A DNA stretch of 64,000 nucleotides from Gammaproteobacteria bacterium Ga0077554 (GCA_001464585.1 LNFF01000019.1:44981-108980), one strand, 5' to 3'; numbered from the stretch's first letter, positions 1-9,101 are shown. The notes: a model not told the origin generated them from the letters alone. Numbers and translations: made by a program.

Positions 1-56
1 TAAAATAATTTTAAAATTCTGTAATTTAAAAAATTAACTACATTATTTGTTTTCAT

Positions 57-80
57 ATCCCCGCCATTTCTGGCGGGGAT
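57..80. terminator. Stem-loop downstream of the SPW gene
   Basis: A perfect 9-bp stem (57-65 with 72-80, ATCCCCGCC / GGCGGGGAT) and a 6-base loop lie just beyond the stop of the minus-strand SPW gene. There is no long T-run on either strand, so intrinsic termination is likely but not certain. Confidence 0.55.
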
Positions 81-106
81 CTTTCATATCATCACGTCTG
101 CAAATG

Positions 107-493
107 TTAAGCCGCGCTGGGCTTGTCCATTTCGCGGATGGATCTGCGTCGATATAATCCAAACGTTGCGCCAATCATCACTAGAACCCCAACAATTAAT
201 CCATTTTCGGATAAGCCAAACGCGGAACTTCCAAAAAGTCCAGGAAATAATTCTTCGTTGTTGAAAAAATAAGATGAGGCAATCAACCACGCCCCTAAAA
301 TCACAAAAGCCCACTCTTTCCATGCGTTAGGCCGCATAATTGCCGCAATGGCCGCCAACTGAAGGAACAAACCCACAATCAGTGAATTGGTAAAAAGCGC
401 TTCATCTCCTGGCGTCCGTGGAAGAAAAAATGGGGAAATTAACAACCAAAACCCTAACACCAATATCGATACATCTTGCCAACTTTTTTTCAT
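107..493 (-). CDS. SPW-repeat membrane protein
   Basis: Small integral membrane protein of 128 residues. Four hydrophobic segments are visible (about residues 8-25, 38-54, 60-77, 95-115). Two related units contain W-LLISPFF and W-LIASSYF, degenerate versions of the W..SPW signature of the SPW-repeat family (PF03779-like), whose function is unknown. A good Shine-Dalgarno (GGAG) stands 7 bases before the ATG. The C-terminus is basic and cytosolic-looking (RRRSIRE). It lies apart from the OmpA/CsbD genes by about 540 bases and is probably its own unit. Family assignment rests on the repeat pattern; the role is not known. Confidence 0.72.
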   Translation of the reverse strand: MKKSWQDVSILVLGFWLLISPFFLPRTPGDEALFTNSLIVGLFLQLAAIAAIMRPNAWKEWAFVILGAWLIASSYFFNNEELFPGLFGSSAFGLSENGLIVGVLVMIGATFGLYRRRSIREMDKPSAA

Positions 494-972
494 GATAGAT
501 CTCCTTAATAAAAATTAAAAATTATAATTTACTCTCTACTCACCTTTATTAATCGTTGGGTTTCAATATTATTCAAACACTGCCCACTTCCGATCCATTT
601 CTGGTCAATACAGAGGAAATTGGCCATTGATCCAAGGTTACACTGAAACTTCTTACTGTTCCGTGCGTTATCGAACACATACACCCACTATAAAACCACT
701 GTACAGAATAGTTATAAACTTGTGATTTATTAACGCCATTTATTTAGCGCACTTTATAGAGATGGCAGGAAACCACTAAAATCACATTTGATGAAAAAAA
801 GGGGCGGAGACTTAAAATAAATTGTCTCATTAGAGGTTTTATTATTGAATGACAGTTTAATTATTACGCTTTAAAACAATAAAATATCTATGGAATAAAG
901 CGATATACGCCGAATAAACACACAAAACACCTACAACACATATCTGTAAAAGTGATAAACATTTATTTAAAA
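494..972. other. AT-rich intergenic region, no gene seen
   Basis: An AT-rich stretch of about 480 bases without a convincing reading frame or RNA gene. It separates the SPW gene (whose promoter should lie in it) from the OmpA operon terminator. Confidence 0.6.
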
Positions 973-1021
973 AAGGGCTGCGCTACTATATTATTTCTAA
1001 CACTCCCATAGCGCAGCCCTT
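973..1021 (-). terminator. Rho-independent terminator of the OmpA/DUF4398 operon
   Basis: A 13-bp perfect stem (973-985 with 1009-1021; core GGGCTGCGCTA) is followed on the minus strand by a run of six T. It begins 15 bases after the stop of the OmpA-like lipoprotein gene. The loop is long (23 bases), which is unusual for a terminator. Confidence 0.75.
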
Positions 1022-1035
1022 ACGAACCAACTCTA

Positions 1036-2103
1036 CTATCCCCCCGTGCGCGGCGAAATATTGCCGGTATTGTCAGAGACAACAACCTCAACTCGACGGT
1101 TTAGTTGCCGTCCAGCGGGATTACCGTTGTCAGCCACGGGAAAAGATTCACCGTAACCTATCGCGCTAACACGCTCAGCTTCAACACCCATATTTATTAG
1201 CGCAGTGCGTACCGCCTCCGCGCGTTTTTCAGATAGTTGCTGATTATAGTCCTCGCTGCCTCTACTGTCCGTAAACCCTTCAATCAGGACTTTTCGTTCT
1301 GGATGTTGCTTAAGAAAATCAGCAAGTTTTTGCACATTACGCATCCCCCCAGACTTTAGCTGTGCTTTATTCGTATCGAACACCACATCACCCAGAGTAA
1401 TTACCATCCCTCGATCGGTTTTTTTTGCCTCCATATCTTTTAACTGCAATTCTACGTCTTTCAATTCAGCTTCTAATTGCCGCGCACGGTTTTCAGCCTC
1501 CTGGGCTTGTTGAAGGGCAGCTTGTGCGCTCAGATCTGCTTCGCTGGCGGCCTGTTTTTCTGTAGCAGCTTCACGTTGAGCAGTTTCAGCAGCGCTCTTT
1601 GCTTCTTGTGACTCGTGCTGTGAGGCCTCTGCGAGGCGCTTGGCTTCTTCCGCATCGCGCTGGGATGCTTCGGCCAAGCGCTTCGCTTCCTCGGCTTCAC
1701 GCTGTGAAACCTCGGCGCTACGTTGAGCTGTATCGGCTTCCCGGGTCCGTGCTTCAAGTCGAACCCGGTCACGCTCCACATTTGAGTTGGTGACTGCCAA
1801 CTCGGCCGCTTTCTGTTTAGCGGTTTCTTCCGCGATTGCGACTTTTTGTTTAGCCACATAAGCTAAATGATTAATCAAGTCATTATCTTCCCGTTTATTC
1901 CACGCTTGGGTAGCTTTGTCTAATGATTCACCGGCCTCTTTTAACTCCAGCGGTGCAAGTTGACTAACCTCGGAGCGCGCTTGCGCGTTATTGTAATTAT
2001 TGCGCGCCTCATCCAAAAGAGAGTTATTGGGTGGCAAAGAACTACATCCCGCAAGCACAGAAAAAGTTAACAGGGTAATAGGTATAAAACGATTCTTATT
2101 CAT
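1036..2103 (-). CDS. DUF4398 / OmpA-domain lipoprotein with long coiled coil
   Basis: Envelope protein of 355 residues predicted to link the outer membrane to peptidoglycan. A lipoprotein signal ends in LAGC (Cys at about residue 20). Residues 25-100 match the DUF4398 helical domain seen in the neighbouring gene. Residues 100-235 form an Ala/Glu/Arg-rich coiled coil with tandem 14-residue units (SQREAEEAKRLAEA and variants). Residues 236-345 are an OmpA-like peptidoglycan-binding domain (VVFDTNKA, GFTDSRGS, LSEKRA, NRRVEV), with the Asp and Arg expected to hold diaminopimelate. The SD is GAGGAAT. The gene follows the smaller DUF4398 lipoprotein by 20 bases, so the two are probably co-transcribed. 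Confidence 0.88.
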   Translation of the reverse strand: MNKNRFIPITLLTFSVLAGCSSLPPNNSLLDEARNNYNNAQARSEVSQLAPLELKEAGESLDKATQAWNKREDNDLINHLAYVAKQKVAIAEETAKQKAAELAVTNSNVERDRVRLEARTREADTAQRSAEVSQREAEEAKRLAEASQRDAEEAKRLAEASQHESQEAKSAAETAQREAATEKQAASEADLSAQAALQQAQEAENRARQLEAELKDVELQLKDMEAKKTDRGMVITLGDVVFDTNKAQLKSGGMRNVQKLADFLKQHPERKVLIEGFTDSRGSEDYNQQLSEKRAEAVRTALINMGVEAERVSAIGYGESFPVADNGNPAGRQLNRRVEVVVSDNTGNISPRTGG

Positions 2104-2123
2104 GATTAATTCCTCGCTGCGTC

Positions 2124-2501
2124 TTATGGAGTTTTACGGTTGATTTCTTCGCGTAAAATGCGAATGTCATTTTGAATAACCTCTGCTGCTTTTTGTGCCT
2201 TGGCTGATTGTGCTTTCTTTTCAGCCAGCCGTGCATCTACCTGGGCTTGCTCAGCCAACAACCGTGCATTTTCATAATCTTCTTTTTCCAGGGCACGATT
2301 GGCGCGATCCATTTTTTCCTGGGCGGCTCTCATCTCTATGGAGGCGAATTCGTTTCCACCCGCGCTGACGGCACTGTTGATTGTCGCTTTAGAAACCGCC
2401 ATTTGCTCGGACGGGGCTGGCATACTGGCGCAACCTACCATTAAAAGAGCAGCACAACTGGCAACGCCGCCAGTCCGATACCATTGATAAAATCTATTCA
2501 T
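2124..2501 (-). CDS. DUF4398 lipoprotein
   Basis: Small outer-membrane or periplasmic lipoprotein of 125 residues. The chosen ATG (2501) has an AAGGAGA SD; an in-frame ATG at 2534 would put 11 extra residues before the signal peptide and has no SD. The lipobox is MVGC (Cys about residue 24). The rest is a charged helix rich in Ala, Glu, Gln and Lys that matches DUF4398. It is the first gene of a pair with the DUF4398-OmpA lipoprotein, which carries the same domain plus a peptidoglycan anchor; the two may pair through their helices (inference). Confidence 0.8.
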   Translation of the reverse strand: MNRFYQWYRTGGVASCAALLMVGCASMPAPSEQMAVSKATINSAVSAGGNEFASIEMRAAQEKMDRANRALEKEDYENARLLAEQAQVDARLAEKKAQSAKAQKAAEVIQNDIRILREEINRKTP

Positions 2502-2611
2502 AAATTTCTCCTTTATTAAAAACATGACTGGCATTGCTTACACCTATAATTTCATACCCACTGTGGTGAAAATTTAACGGCGTCATATGTTTTTTGCGTG
2601 GTTAAGTTCAT

Positions 2612-2812
2612 TTATTTCTGACGACTTTCCCATTCTGAAATTTGTTTTTCGGCTGCATCCTTACTAAGCCCGTACGTTTCCTGGATCTTGCCAGTTAACT
2701 GATCTCGTTTACCGGCAATAACATCCAGATCGTCATCTGTGAGCTTTCCCCACTGTTCCTTGATATTTCCTTTCAATTGTTTCCAGTTTCCTTCTATACG
2801 ATCCCAGTTCAT
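2612..2812 (-). CDS. CsbD family stress-response protein
   Basis: A 66-residue hydrophilic protein with the typical CsbD start (MNWDRIEGNWKQLKG), the central KLTDDDLDVIAGKRDQL and a C-terminal helix. CsbD-like proteins are small, abundant, general-stress-induced proteins of unknown biochemical role. The SD AAGGAA precedes the ATG at good spacing. It lies 110 bases upstream of the DUF4398 pair on the same strand, next to other envelope and iron-storage stress genes. Confidence 0.9.
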   Translation of the reverse strand: MNWDRIEGNWKQLKGNIKEQWGKLTDDDLDVIAGKRDQLTGKIQETYGLSKDAAEKQISEWESRQK

Positions 2813-3347
2813 GATTATTTCCTTGTGTTGTTGGTTAATGAGGTTGCAATTAAATTTCGAGTTCCACCATTCTCAAAAGTCTTCCTTAGCGCTATAAAAG
2901 TACAAAGTAAGTTAAGGTTCTCAATTTTATGATATATATTTAGTCAAATTTAATCTTTGCGTCTGTCTGCCACCGCACAAAACTATTGTTAGGGAAGATT
3001 GCCCAACCATGAACGGCTCTTTACACGACCACAAATCAAGCAATAGGTCGTTTTATCTCCAAGCCAACAAGAAATCAGGGGGACACTACAACAGAGTCTT
3101 GAGAGCCATGAAAATGAAAGTGGAAAACTGACAGAAAATGGATGCGCATCACCAGCTACCCGGTTCCGCTCACTGAATCGCCAATCCCGTTCAACTGTTT
3201 TTACTGGCGCATTCGAGTCCGTCTGATCAGCGACGGTTTCTGAACTGCGATGGCAACGCCCAGGGCGTTTGTTAATGTGGAAATATAGAACAGTAGCCAC
3301 CACCACTACCACGGATCCAAAGTTTGGAAAAGTAGTGGCTACAATGC
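2813..3347. other. Intergenic region with one doubtful reading frame
   Basis: About 530 bases between csbD and the ferritin-like gene. A 120-codon minus-strand frame (2989-3351) starts with an ATG overlapping the ferritin stop. It has no SD of note, no recognisable domain and a Cys/Ser/Trp-rich composition like chance translation, so I do not call it. The promoter of csbD is expected at about 2850-2960, which is strongly AT-rich. Confidence 0.45.
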
Positions 3348-3920
3348 TCATGTGATAGCAGCCGAGGGTGGCGTGGTTATATCGGAAGGCACATCCTGCA
3401 AAAGGTCAGCAAGCTCATCGGCATGCTCTTCCTCCATGGCAAGAATGGACTCTAATAAGCGTCGCGTAGTTGGATCTTCATTACCCAGAAATTGAATAAT
3501 TTCACGGTAGCTGTCAATGGCAATACGTTCCGCCACAAGATCTTCTCTAATCATATCCAGAAGTGTTGCGCCTTCCACATATTCAGCATGACTGCGATTT
3601 GCTAACCCTTCGGGAGAAAAATTCGGTTCACCTCCTAACTGAACAATTCGTTCCGCCAATTGATCGGCATGAGCCTGCTCCTGATTGGAATGCACCAGAA
3701 ATTCATTAGCGATGCTTTTAGATTGCATGCCCCTTGCCATAAAATGGTGGCGCCGATATCGAAGCACACAGATAATTTCTGTCGCTAGGGAATTATTAAG
3801 CAATTTAAGCACCATTTCCCTGTCTGCGCTGTAGCCGGATGTCACCGCGCCTTCATCAATGTGATGACGTGCCCGCTGACGTAAAGTTTTAACATCGGTC
3901 AGAAATTTTTCTTTTTCCAT
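3348..3920 (-). CDS. Ferritin-like (bacterioferritin-type) protein
   Basis: A 190-residue four-helix-bundle protein with the di-iron ligands of the ferritin/bacterioferritin superfamily: E in LATEI (about residue 47), ExxH in NQEQAH (about 80-84), E in VAERIAID (about 130) and ExxH in MEEEHADEL (about 163-166). It is likely to oxidise and store Fe(II) or to detoxify peroxide in the cytoplasm. It lacks an obvious heme-binding Met at the usual position, so it may be a non-heme or rubrerythrin-like variant. SD GAGG. About 30 N-terminal residues precede helix 1. Neighbours suggest general-stress expression. Confidence 0.85.
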   Translation of the reverse strand: MEKEKFLTDVKTLRQRARHHIDEGAVTSGYSADREMVLKLLNNSLATEIICVLRYRRHHFMARGMQSKSIANEFLVHSNQEQAHADQLAERIVQLGGEPNFSPEGLANRSHAEYVEGATLLDMIREDLVAERIAIDSYREIIQFLGNEDPTTRRLLESILAMEEEHADELADLLQDVPSDITTPPSAAIT

Positions 3921-4679
3921 ATAAACCTCGGTATTATTAATGCCGTTTAAATAGACTGTATTTTCAATTTATATGCTAGGATTTATATTTTCTTTGCCAT
4001 TGGATATACGGCAATAAAACTAAGAAGTATAGATTACCGAACAATCTTTATACCTTCTGTGCGTTCGCACACAGAAGGTATAAAGATTGTTCATTAAATA
4101 AAAGTCCATTATCAATAAAATACATATTGATTTTTGAAATTCAGATGGTGTTTAATGTAGCGTTTCTGACGGGATGTCTTACTCGATATGCGCCTACCAA
4201 GCGGTTTTAATACTTGCTCACTAACATTCCGGCGCTACGAAACAGGCGCAGCATAAGCATGTTATATGGAACAACTAATAATCGCTGTAACAACGTTCTC
4301 TAGCCCTGCCGAATAAATAATCGCCAGTTATAAGTTCATACCTTCGCGCTACGGTGGGATGAATCAAATGTAAGCAGCTTTTCAAGGCTTTATTATTGAC
4401 AAATTTAGAGAGTGTGCCTGATAATTCAAATAAGATCGGTGCGGTTGCATACATAATATTACAGCTACTTGAAGGAGGTAATAGCCACACTACGGTTCAT
4501 TTATAATAGTTGCCGATGCCATGAACGAATTGCCATAGCTTCGCCTGATCACCACTTCGGCCCATTTGAAGAAGACGCGTGTTTTTGTAGAATATTTTAA
4601 ACCTGTGATTGCGTGATGCACTCTACCGCCTGCTAAATTGTAGAGTCATATAATTCTGACTAATGACCTGGAGAATGAT
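3921..4679. other. 760-base intergenic region
   Basis: It holds the divergent control regions of the ferritin-like gene (minus) and the Crp/Fnr gene (plus) and a large perfect inverted repeat (listed separately). A 71-codon minus-strand frame at 4275-4490 has no SD or family features and is left out. Confidence 0.6.
4039..4092. repeat. Perfect 23-bp inverted repeat
   Basis: Arms 4039-4061 and 4070-4092 are perfect reverse complements around an 8-base loop (CGTTCGCA). No T-run typical of a terminator follows on either strand, and the nearest genes diverge from it. It could be a cruciform-type operator, a transcript hairpin or the relic of a mobile element. Confidence 0.75.
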
Positions 4680-5453
4680 GTGACTTCCCTGCATGACCCC
4701 CGACAAAATTATCTGCTCGCCGCATTGCCGACGACCGAATTTGAACGACTGCTCCCTCATTTTGAACTGATCCCGATGCCTCGTGGTGAAATACTCTATG
4801 AGTCAGGCGACGAGTTACAGCATGTTTACTTTCCAACCACCTCTATTCTCTCTTTGCATTATGTAACAGAAGATGGTTCCTCAGCCGAAATCGCGAGTGT
4901 GGGCAAGGAAGGCATGTTTGGGGTTTCGCTGTTCATGGGCAGCAATACCATACCCAGGAGTGCGGCCATACAAACAGCCGGCCATGCCTACCGCCTGAAG
5001 GCAAGGGTCATGATGGAAGAATTCAACCGCGCTCAGGGGCGCCGCGCCGGGGTGATGCAGCGTTTAGTGCTGCGTTATACCCAAGCGCTGATCACGCAAA
5101 TGTCACAGACTGCTGTTTGTAATCGTCACCATTTGCTGGATCAACAACTCTGCCGGTGGTTACTGACAACGCTCGACCGTTTACCCTCGAATGAACTGGT
5201 AATGACCCAGGAAATGGTGGCTAACATGCTCGGCGTGCGCCGTGAAGGTGTCACCGAAGCGGCCGGAAAATTACAGAACGCCGGCATCATCAGTTATCGC
5301 CGTGGCCACATTACAGTGCTTGACCGAAGTGGCTTGGAAGCTAACGCATGTGAATGTTACAAAGTAGTCAAGCAGGAATTTGATCAGCTCTTATCCGATT
5401 TCCAGGAGCCGCACAACCCTCCCAAGAAACACCTCCCAAGCACCTGGTTATAA
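4680..5453 (+). CDS. Crp/Fnr family transcriptional regulator
   Basis: A 257-residue regulator. Residues 15-130 form a cyclic-nucleotide-binding-like beta-roll (LYESGDELQHVYFPTTS) without the canonical cAMP-contact motif, so the ligand is unknown. Residues 150-225 are a winged helix with the recognition helix around GVRREGVTEAA. Cys residues at about 147, 159 and 226-228 are shared with the paralogue at 53.9 kb, but they are not the Fnr iron-sulfur arrangement. GTG is the start: the two ATGs just upstream run into TGA, and GGAGA lies 6 bases ahead. It is a close paralogue of the 53860-54621 gene. Proteins of this type often carry the Crp/Fnr label with uncharacterised signals. Confidence 0.88.
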   Translation: MTSLHDPRQNYLLAALPTTEFERLLPHFELIPMPRGEILYESGDELQHVYFPTTSILSLHYVTEDGSSAEIASVGKEGMFGVSLFMGSNTIPRSAAIQTAGHAYRLKARVMMEEFNRAQGRRAGVMQRLVLRYTQALITQMSQTAVCNRHHLLDQQLCRWLLTTLDRLPSNELVMTQEMVANMLGVRREGVTEAAGKLQNAGIISYRRGHITVLDRSGLEANACECYKVVKQEFDQLLSDFQEPHNPPKKHLPSTWL

Positions 5454-5583
5454 ATCGGGTTTGCGCCTGGTTTGGATAATTGGCTTTGAAGATTATTTAT
5501 TAGTATTTGAGATCCCACCATTGCCTAAGTGTTTCATCTGCTATTCAAGGCGGGGTTTACTTATATTGGATCAGCAGGCATTC

Positions 5584-6051
5584 ATGGCTAAATTTACAGA
5601 CTCCTTTCATCACCTGAAAACCATTCTGCGCAAAGGTGATGTGCGCAGTGCAATCATTTACCTGAATGGATTAACAGAGCATCGGTTCACCTCTGTGTAT
5701 CGCTTCGACCAGGAAATACTGACTAATGTCTACTTTTTCGACCGCGAAAATCCAATGCAGGAATCAACGCCCGACATTCCAGTCATGGCCTCATATTGCG
5801 GATTCGTCCGTAACAGCCATAACACGTTCACAACCTTTGATTCCCTCCAGGATGATCGACTGCACGACCACCCAAAACAGTTAGTGGTAAGATCGTATTG
5901 TGGTATGCCGCTGCTTGATGAAAATGGCAAGATGTTCGGGACGATTTGCCATTTTGACTTTCGACCCTTGCCCATCAGCGATACAACCGTGAAGCTGCTG
6001 GAGTCTATAGCGCCATTACTGAAGCAAGCCACGCGGCCTTTTACTCCTTGA
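5584..6051 (+). CDS. GAF domain-containing protein
   Basis: A 155-residue stand-alone GAF domain (small-molecule or redox sensor fold): strands around FTSVYRFDQEILTNVYFFDR, a central VMASYCGFVRN, then VVRSYCGMPLLDENGKMFGTICHFD, the typical GAF C-terminal strands. The frame is open further upstream to 5380, but homology-like sequence starts at the ATG at 5584, so I use that. It lies 130 bases after the Crp/Fnr gene on the same strand and could sense signals for the same circuit (inference). No output domain is attached. Confidence 0.72.
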   Translation: MAKFTDSFHHLKTILRKGDVRSAIIYLNGLTEHRFTSVYRFDQEILTNVYFFDRENPMQESTPDIPVMASYCGFVRNSHNTFTTFDSLQDDRLHDHPKQLVVRSYCGMPLLDENGKMFGTICHFDFRPLPISDTTVKLLESIAPLLKQATRPFTP

Positions 6052-6240
6052 ATTAAGCAACCGCCTTGCTGGCTTGGTCTGCTATCTTTTTTATTTTCTT
6101 TTGTATTTATAGAGTATTGCACGCTATGGATGCCACGCTTATGGTTTTTGCGTAATGAGTAGCCCCTCTCTCTCGGGTGATTAAAGTGAGATGGGATATT
6201 TATCCAGGGAATTGACTTTTATTATTCAGGGGATGAAGCC

Positions 6241-7692
6241 ATGGTGAAAAATGTGAACAGATTTACATTGATTCAGCAAAACGATACACACTCTTATATG
6301 GAAGCCCACTGGGAACATTTCTGGCGCAATGGGAGACCTGAACACCGCCGTGCAGGGGGGTATGCGCGCGCGGCTACTATTGTCCGCCAACTTGAAGCCG
6401 AAACCGCCGGGCATTGCCTGTTAGTGGATTGCGGCGACACCATTCACGGCACGGGCCCGGCAATGTGGACCCAAGGCGCCGCGATTGTATCCGCGCTTAA
6501 TGCAATGGGCGTGGGGCTTATGACACCCGGTAATTGGGAATTCGGTTTTGGCCCCGCAATTCTGCGTGAACGTGTTGCTGAGATGCAGTTTCCGGTGATT
6601 GCCTGCAACGTGGAACAAGCCGCTACCGGAGAGCGGGAATTCTCCCCAAGCGAAGTCCGCGAAATTGGCGGCGTGCGCATAGGGTTTATTGGTGTAACTA
6701 CACCCATCGTTACGCAGACGATGCCGAAGAAGTTTGGTGAAGGACTACGTTTTTCTGAGGGCGCTGAGGCCTTGCCCCGCTGCATCAGTAAATTGCGGCG
6801 TGATGAGCAGGTTGAATTGATTGTGGTAGTTTCACATTTGGGATTCCCTCAGGAGGTAAAGCTTGCGAAAGAAATCGAGGGGATTGATGTGATATTGGGA
6901 GGACATACCCATAATCGACTTACCGCACCAGTGCGCGTTGGTAAAACACTCCTGATCCAATCCGGTTTTGATGGTGCATTTTTAGGGAAACTGGATGTGG
7001 ATGTGAAAAATGGCCATGTGTGTGGCTTCCAGCATCACCTTATTGAAGTCTCGGAATCAATTATCCCTCACCGCGAAACCGAGCACGTCATTAACGAACA
7101 GCTTGCCCCGTTTCGGGATCGAATGAATGAAGTCGTTGGGCAAACCCGCACGGCCCTGAATCGTATGACCGTGCTTGAGTCGACAATGGACAATCTGATT
7201 ACGGACGCCTATCTCGATTTGACGGGGGCGGATGTTGCATTGTCTCACGGCTGGCGATATGGTGCGCCCATCCCACCGGGGAATGTCACCTTGGGTGACT
7301 TATGGCAAATTATTCCGACTAATCCAGAACTTTTCACGATTGAAATGACGGGGGCGGAAATCCGGCAAAAGCTGGAGATGAGCCTCGAAAACGTCTATGC
7401 TTCAGACGCCTTTAACCAAAAAGGCGGCTATATTATTCGCGTTTCCGGCTTAAACGCGATTGTTCGCCTTAATAATCCTAAAGGTACGCGCATCGAACAA
7501 CTGGACATCGCTGGCGCGCCATTCGATGCTGAGCGACGCTATAAAGTGGCGGTGGGTGGTGAGCACGAAATCAAGATCGGCGAAAATAAACAACGTGTGG
7601 GAGCCACCGCCATTGAGGCGCTGCGTGAATATTTCCGGCGACATTCGCCCATTGAGGCAGAACTCACACACGCCAAATTCGTCGCCGTTTGA
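6241..7692 (+). CDS. Metallophosphatase/5'-nucleotidase family protein, cytoplasmic
   Basis: A 483-residue two-domain protein. The N-terminal calcineurin-like metallophosphatase has QNDTHS (12-17), DCGD (about 64-67), GNWEFGFG (about 97-104), VVSHLG and GGHTHN (about 219-224). The C-terminal 5'-nucleotidase domain (about 285-460) has the DNLITDAY and NPELF region and a GGY loop. Relatives (UshA, CpdB, SoxB) are usually exported; here no signal peptide is present. The usual GNHE motif reads GNWE, a substitution reminiscent of SoxB thiosulfate hydrolases, so nucleotidase activity is not assured. SD AGGGGA. It stands alone between GAF and yebC. Confidence 0.82.
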   Translation: MVKNVNRFTLIQQNDTHSYMEAHWEHFWRNGRPEHRRAGGYARAATIVRQLEAETAGHCLLVDCGDTIHGTGPAMWTQGAAIVSALNAMGVGLMTPGNWEFGFGPAILRERVAEMQFPVIACNVEQAATGEREFSPSEVREIGGVRIGFIGVTTPIVTQTMPKKFGEGLRFSEGAEALPRCISKLRRDEQVELIVVVSHLGFPQEVKLAKEIEGIDVILGGHTHNRLTAPVRVGKTLLIQSGFDGAFLGKLDVDVKNGHVCGFQHHLIEVSESIIPHRETEHVINEQLAPFRDRMNEVVGQTRTALNRMTVLESTMDNLITDAYLDLTGADVALSHGWRYGAPIPPGNVTLGDLWQIIPTNPELFTIEMTGAEIRQKLEMSLENVYASDAFNQKGGYIIRVSGLNAIVRLNNPKGTRIEQLDIAGAPFDAERRYKVAVGGEHEIKIGENKQRVGATAIEALREYFRRHSPIEAELTHAKFVAV

Positions 7693-7818
7693 ATGGCAAG
7701 CCGCTAAAAAAGAACCTCTACCATTAATACCCATTTTCGATTAATCTTGCTGTGTTTTTATAGCGAATGCGCCAAGAACCTGCTGACCTCAGGCGCGCGA
7801 ACAGAGGAGAGATAAACT

Positions 7819-8520
7819 ATGGGCGCACAATGGAAAGCAAAAGGTAGGGAAGCCGCGGCTAACGCCAAGGGCCGGATCTTTACCAAACTATCCAAGGAAA
7901 TCATCGTTGCCGCGCGCGCGGGCGCTGACCCTGATATGAATCCACGCTTACGGCTGGCGGTGGAACAAGCCAAGAAAGCGTCCATGCCGCGGGAAACCAT
8001 TGAGCGCACCATCAAGAAAGGCGCGGGTTTGCTCGACACCGGCGCGGCCTACGAGAAGCTCATCTACGAAGGTTTTGCCCCACACCGGGTTCCGGTGATT
8101 GTCGAGTGCCTGACAGATAATGCTAACCGCACCGCGTCGAATATTCGCGTGCTGTTTCGCAAGGGACAACTGGGCGCGTTAGGCTCAGTCTCTTGGGACT
8201 TTGACCACCTGGGAATGATTGAGGCGTCTCCAGAGTCGCCAGGGGCTGACGCAGAGCTTGCTGCCATTGAGGCCGGGGCTTCCGACCTGGAACCTGCCGA
8301 CGACGGCGCCACCTTGTTTCTCACCGAACCCACGGATATGGATGCGGTATGCCGCGCTTTACCCGCGTATGGATTTGTGGTGCGCTCTGCCCAGTTAGGT
8401 TACCGCCCCAAAAACCCGGTAACGCTGGGCGATGCGGAACGCGCGGAAGTTGAGGCGTTTCTGGAATCCGTCGATGAAGATGATGATGTGCAGAATGTGT
8501 TTGCAGGATTGGCGGGGTAA
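7819..8520 (+). CDS. YebC/PmpR family DNA-binding protein
   Basis: A 233-residue protein of the YebC/TACO1 family. It opens [21 protein letters not shown] and carries [31 protein letters not shown] and KGQLG..GSVSWDF, the family hallmarks. Members bind DNA as regulators or help ribosomes at poly-proline stretches; which applies here cannot be told. A strong SD (GAGGAG) precedes the start. The starting sequence places it in the second YebC subgroup rather than beside ruvC, consistent with it not being next to the ruvABC genes. Confidence 0.93.
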   Translation: MGAQWKAKGREAAANAKGRIFTKLSKEIIVAARAGADPDMNPRLRLAVEQAKKASMPRETIERTIKKGAGLLDTGAAYEKLIYEGFAPHRVPVIVECLTDNANRTASNIRVLFRKGQLGALGSVSWDFDHLGMIEASPESPGADAELAAIEAGASDLEPADDGATLFLTEPTDMDAVCRALPAYGFVVRSAQLGYRPKNPVTLGDAERAEVEAFLESVDEDDDVQNVFAGLAG

Positions 8521-8639
8521 AGAGCCTATGTTAATTCAACCTGGAAAAAGAATTTATTCGCACCTACGCATGTAACCTACCGGATTTAGGGGGTAACGAA
8601 TTGGTGCGCATGGCGTACCCTACGCCAAAAACTACAGCC

Positions 8640-9101
8640 TTACTGCGCAGGCGCAGGCGTTACGCTTGGAAGCGTCGGTAAATTTTTCTTTCGGGGATTA
8701 ACCTTATACATCACCACCTTGATACCATCAAAATTAACGTCTTCACGTACGGTGAGGACTTCGTTGGCGTCGCCGTTAGTGTATTTGGTTTTATAGCGCG
8801 AGATGTATACATTGCCGGTTAAAATGGTATTAACCACGGTGTCCTTAATTTCATAACTGAGCAGATCACCAAGCAAAGCATGTTGCTCTTTCAGATAGCT
8901 TTCCCATTGCAGTGGATCTTCGTCTTTTGAAAATAACATCGATGCCTGCTCAAAATCCTTTGCCTTGATCATCTCATAAAATTTTTGATCAAGCGCACCG
9001 GCCTGTACCGGGTCTGCGGACTTCTCGGTGCAGCCTGCCAGAAAAAATACCACAAAAAAAGAAAGCAGGCTGATGATGCGAAAATTTGCTCTGGGATTCA
9101 T
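8640..9101 (-). CDS. Hypothetical lipoprotein
   Basis: A 153-residue predicted lipoprotein: basic N-terminus, hydrophobic stretch, lipobox LAGC with Cys at about residue 23. The mature part (DQKFYEMIKAKDFEQASMLFS ... NGDANEVLTVREDVNFDGIKVVMYKVNPR) resembles small periplasmic NTF2-like or DUF4019-like proteins but cannot be assigned. The ATG at 9101 is preferred to one at 9119 because it starts right before the signal peptide. It lies downstream of rsmI on the same strand with a palindromic element between. Confidence 0.6.
   Translation of the reverse strand: MNPRANFRIISLLSFFVVFFLAGCTEKSADPVQAGALDQKFYEMIKAKDFEQASMLFSKDEDPLQWESYLKEQHALLGDLLSYEIKDTVVNTILTGNVYISRYKTKYTNGDANEVLTVREDVNFDGIKVVMYKVNPRKKNLPTLPSVTPAPAQ

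Noticed and set aside
2989..3351. 120-codon minus-strand frame overlapping the ferritin-like stop
   Set aside because: No recognisable domain, no convincing SD and a composition rich in Cys, Ser and Trp, as in chance translation. The ATGA overlap alone is weak evidence.
4275..4490. 71-codon minus-strand frame in the ferritin/Crp gap
   Set aside because: No SD, no family features; lies in a likely control region.
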